A stretch of 64,000 nucleotides of DNA from CAVXEH01 sp963805645 (lineage in GTDB: Bacteria > Chloroflexota > Limnocylindria > QHBO01), in NCBI GenBank assembly GCA_963805645.1, contig CAWDVA010000005.1:62001-126000 (forward strand), in the 5' to 3' direction. Made by a program: the position numbers and the translations under genes. Below, piece after piece: positions 63,424 to 64,000 of this stretch; the first letter of the stretch is position 1, and every line of letters starts with the position of its first letter. The notes under the pieces are model-generated. The model was given only the letters and a program-made list of their open reading frames with translations. It ran no database searches and was not told where the DNA came from.

Positions 63424-64000
63424 CTACGCGCGGTCCAACGCCTGAAGCACCGGCCCCATCGCCTCCACCGCGGCCATGGTTTGCGGCCAGGTCATGACCT
63501 CCACGCTCGTCACGCCCATCTCCGCAAACCGACGCAGCTCGTCCGCGATCTCGGTGGCGGAGCCACGGATCGGCTCACCCAGGTCCCACTCGGCTGTGCC
63601 CGTTTCCTCGGTGGGCTCGACAAAGACACCGATGGAGCGGCCAATGCGCCCCGGGTCCCGGCCGACCTCGACGCAGGCCGCGTCGAGGTCCGCCAGGGCT
63701 TCCGCAAACGCGTCGGGATGGCTGCTCTCGGTGGCGAACCAGCTCCAGATGTCGGCGTGGCGGGCGGCCAGGCGCATCATCTTCGGCCCGCGGGCGCCCA
63801 GGAGCAGGGGCACGCCGCCCGGCCGAGGGCCGCGGGGCCGCAGCCCCAGGTCCTCGGCACGGTAGTAGGTGCCGTCATGATCCGCGTGCCCGGTCTTCAG
63901 CAAGGTCAGGATCAGGTCGAAGGCCTCCGCGAAACGGGCGAAGACGTGGTCCTGCGCATACCCGAACGCGGCCATCTCGTCGCCGCCGTTGCCGGCTCCC
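63424..64000 (-). CDS. LLM-class F420-dependent oxidoreductase, N-terminus missing
   Basis: The C-terminal 191 codons of a luciferase-like monooxygenase-fold enzyme; the 5' end lies beyond the right edge. Visible motifs: MAAFGYAQDHVFARFAEAFDLI, YYRAEDLGLRPRG, PLLLGARGPKMMRLAARHADIWSWF and GIGRSIGVF-type strand. The group uses F420 or FMN; the F420 type is common in Chloroflexota and Actinobacteria. Substrate not evident. Confidence 0.85.
   Translation of the reverse strand, partial: GAGNGGDEMAAFGYAQDHVFARFAEAFDLILTLLKTGHADHDGTYYRAEDLGLRPRGPRPGGVPLLLGARGPKMMRLAARHADIWSWFATESSHPDAFAEALADLDAACVEVGRDPGRIGRSIGVFVEPTEETGTAEWDLGEPIRGSATEIADELRRFAEMGVTSVEVMTWPQTMAAVEAMGPVLQALDRA

Overview
The window is high-GC, densely packed bacterial chromosome with no rRNA, tRNA, CRISPR or insertion sequence that I can see. 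The best guess for the source is a Chloroflexota bacterium of the Limnocylindria/Ellin6529 kind. The reasons are a heliorhodopsin, an F420-type luciferase-like oxidoreductase, a monoderm-looking envelope (class A PBP with a Pro/Thr-rich tail, lipoproteins, no outer-membrane genes), many TANNNT boxes 6-10 nt before start codons, and frequent ATGA/GTGA overlaps. The taxonomic call is inference; no 16S gene is present.

Layout. 1-4.6 kb: a leftward beta-oxidation operon tetR-fadN-fadA-fadE (fadE cut by the edge) behind a 14-bp operator. 4.6-13.4 kb: HD hydrolase, membrane adenylate cyclase, CcdA-thioredoxin fusion with a small membrane partner, alpha/beta hydrolase, a MetE/UROD-like gene behind a structured leader, ASCH protein, ion channel, secreted DUF11-like protein. 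13.4-21.9 kb: a 1,303-residue double-cyclase/STAND regulator, hydrolase, membrane-anchored molybdopterin oxidoreductase, secreted protein, lipid kinase and two small proteins. 21.9-25.1 kb: paaABCD (phenylacetyl-CoA epoxidase) without paaE, then a lipoprotein. 25.1-25.9 kb: heliorhodopsin.

25.9-41.0 kb is an informational block: thrS (no TGS domain), VOC, infC-rpmI-rplT with a clear promoter and terminator, pheS-pheT, cvpA, DNA-3-methyladenine glycosylase, mutS2, a class A PBP with an apparent one-base frameshift, and tyrS. 41-48 kb: nucleotidyltransferase, EF-G-like GTPase, methyltransferase-DUF1579 fusion, yebC, ruvC-ruvA, a CoA-binding protein, a lone cyclic-nucleotide-binding protein and a GNAT gene with no ordinary start codon. 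49-54.3 kb: a purine catabolism locus (uricase, GNAT-OHCU decarboxylase fusion, hydroxyisourate hydrolase, cyclic amidohydrolase), enough for urate to allantoate. 54.3-56.7 kb: a gene-poor stretch with diverged repeats and two short membrane/lipoprotein genes. 56.7-64 kb: AraC, VOC, DUF1801, a UvrA2/DrrC-like ATPase without a normal start codon, ArsR-SRPBCC pair, VOC, a short repeat protein, polyphosphate kinase 2, and a partial F420-type oxidoreductase at the edge.

Themes: cAMP signalling (two cyclase genes and one cNMP-binding effector), carbon and nitrogen scavenging (fatty acids, phenylacetate, purines), and several genes whose start or frame departs from the norm (infC, the UvrA-like gene, the GNAT gene, the PBP).
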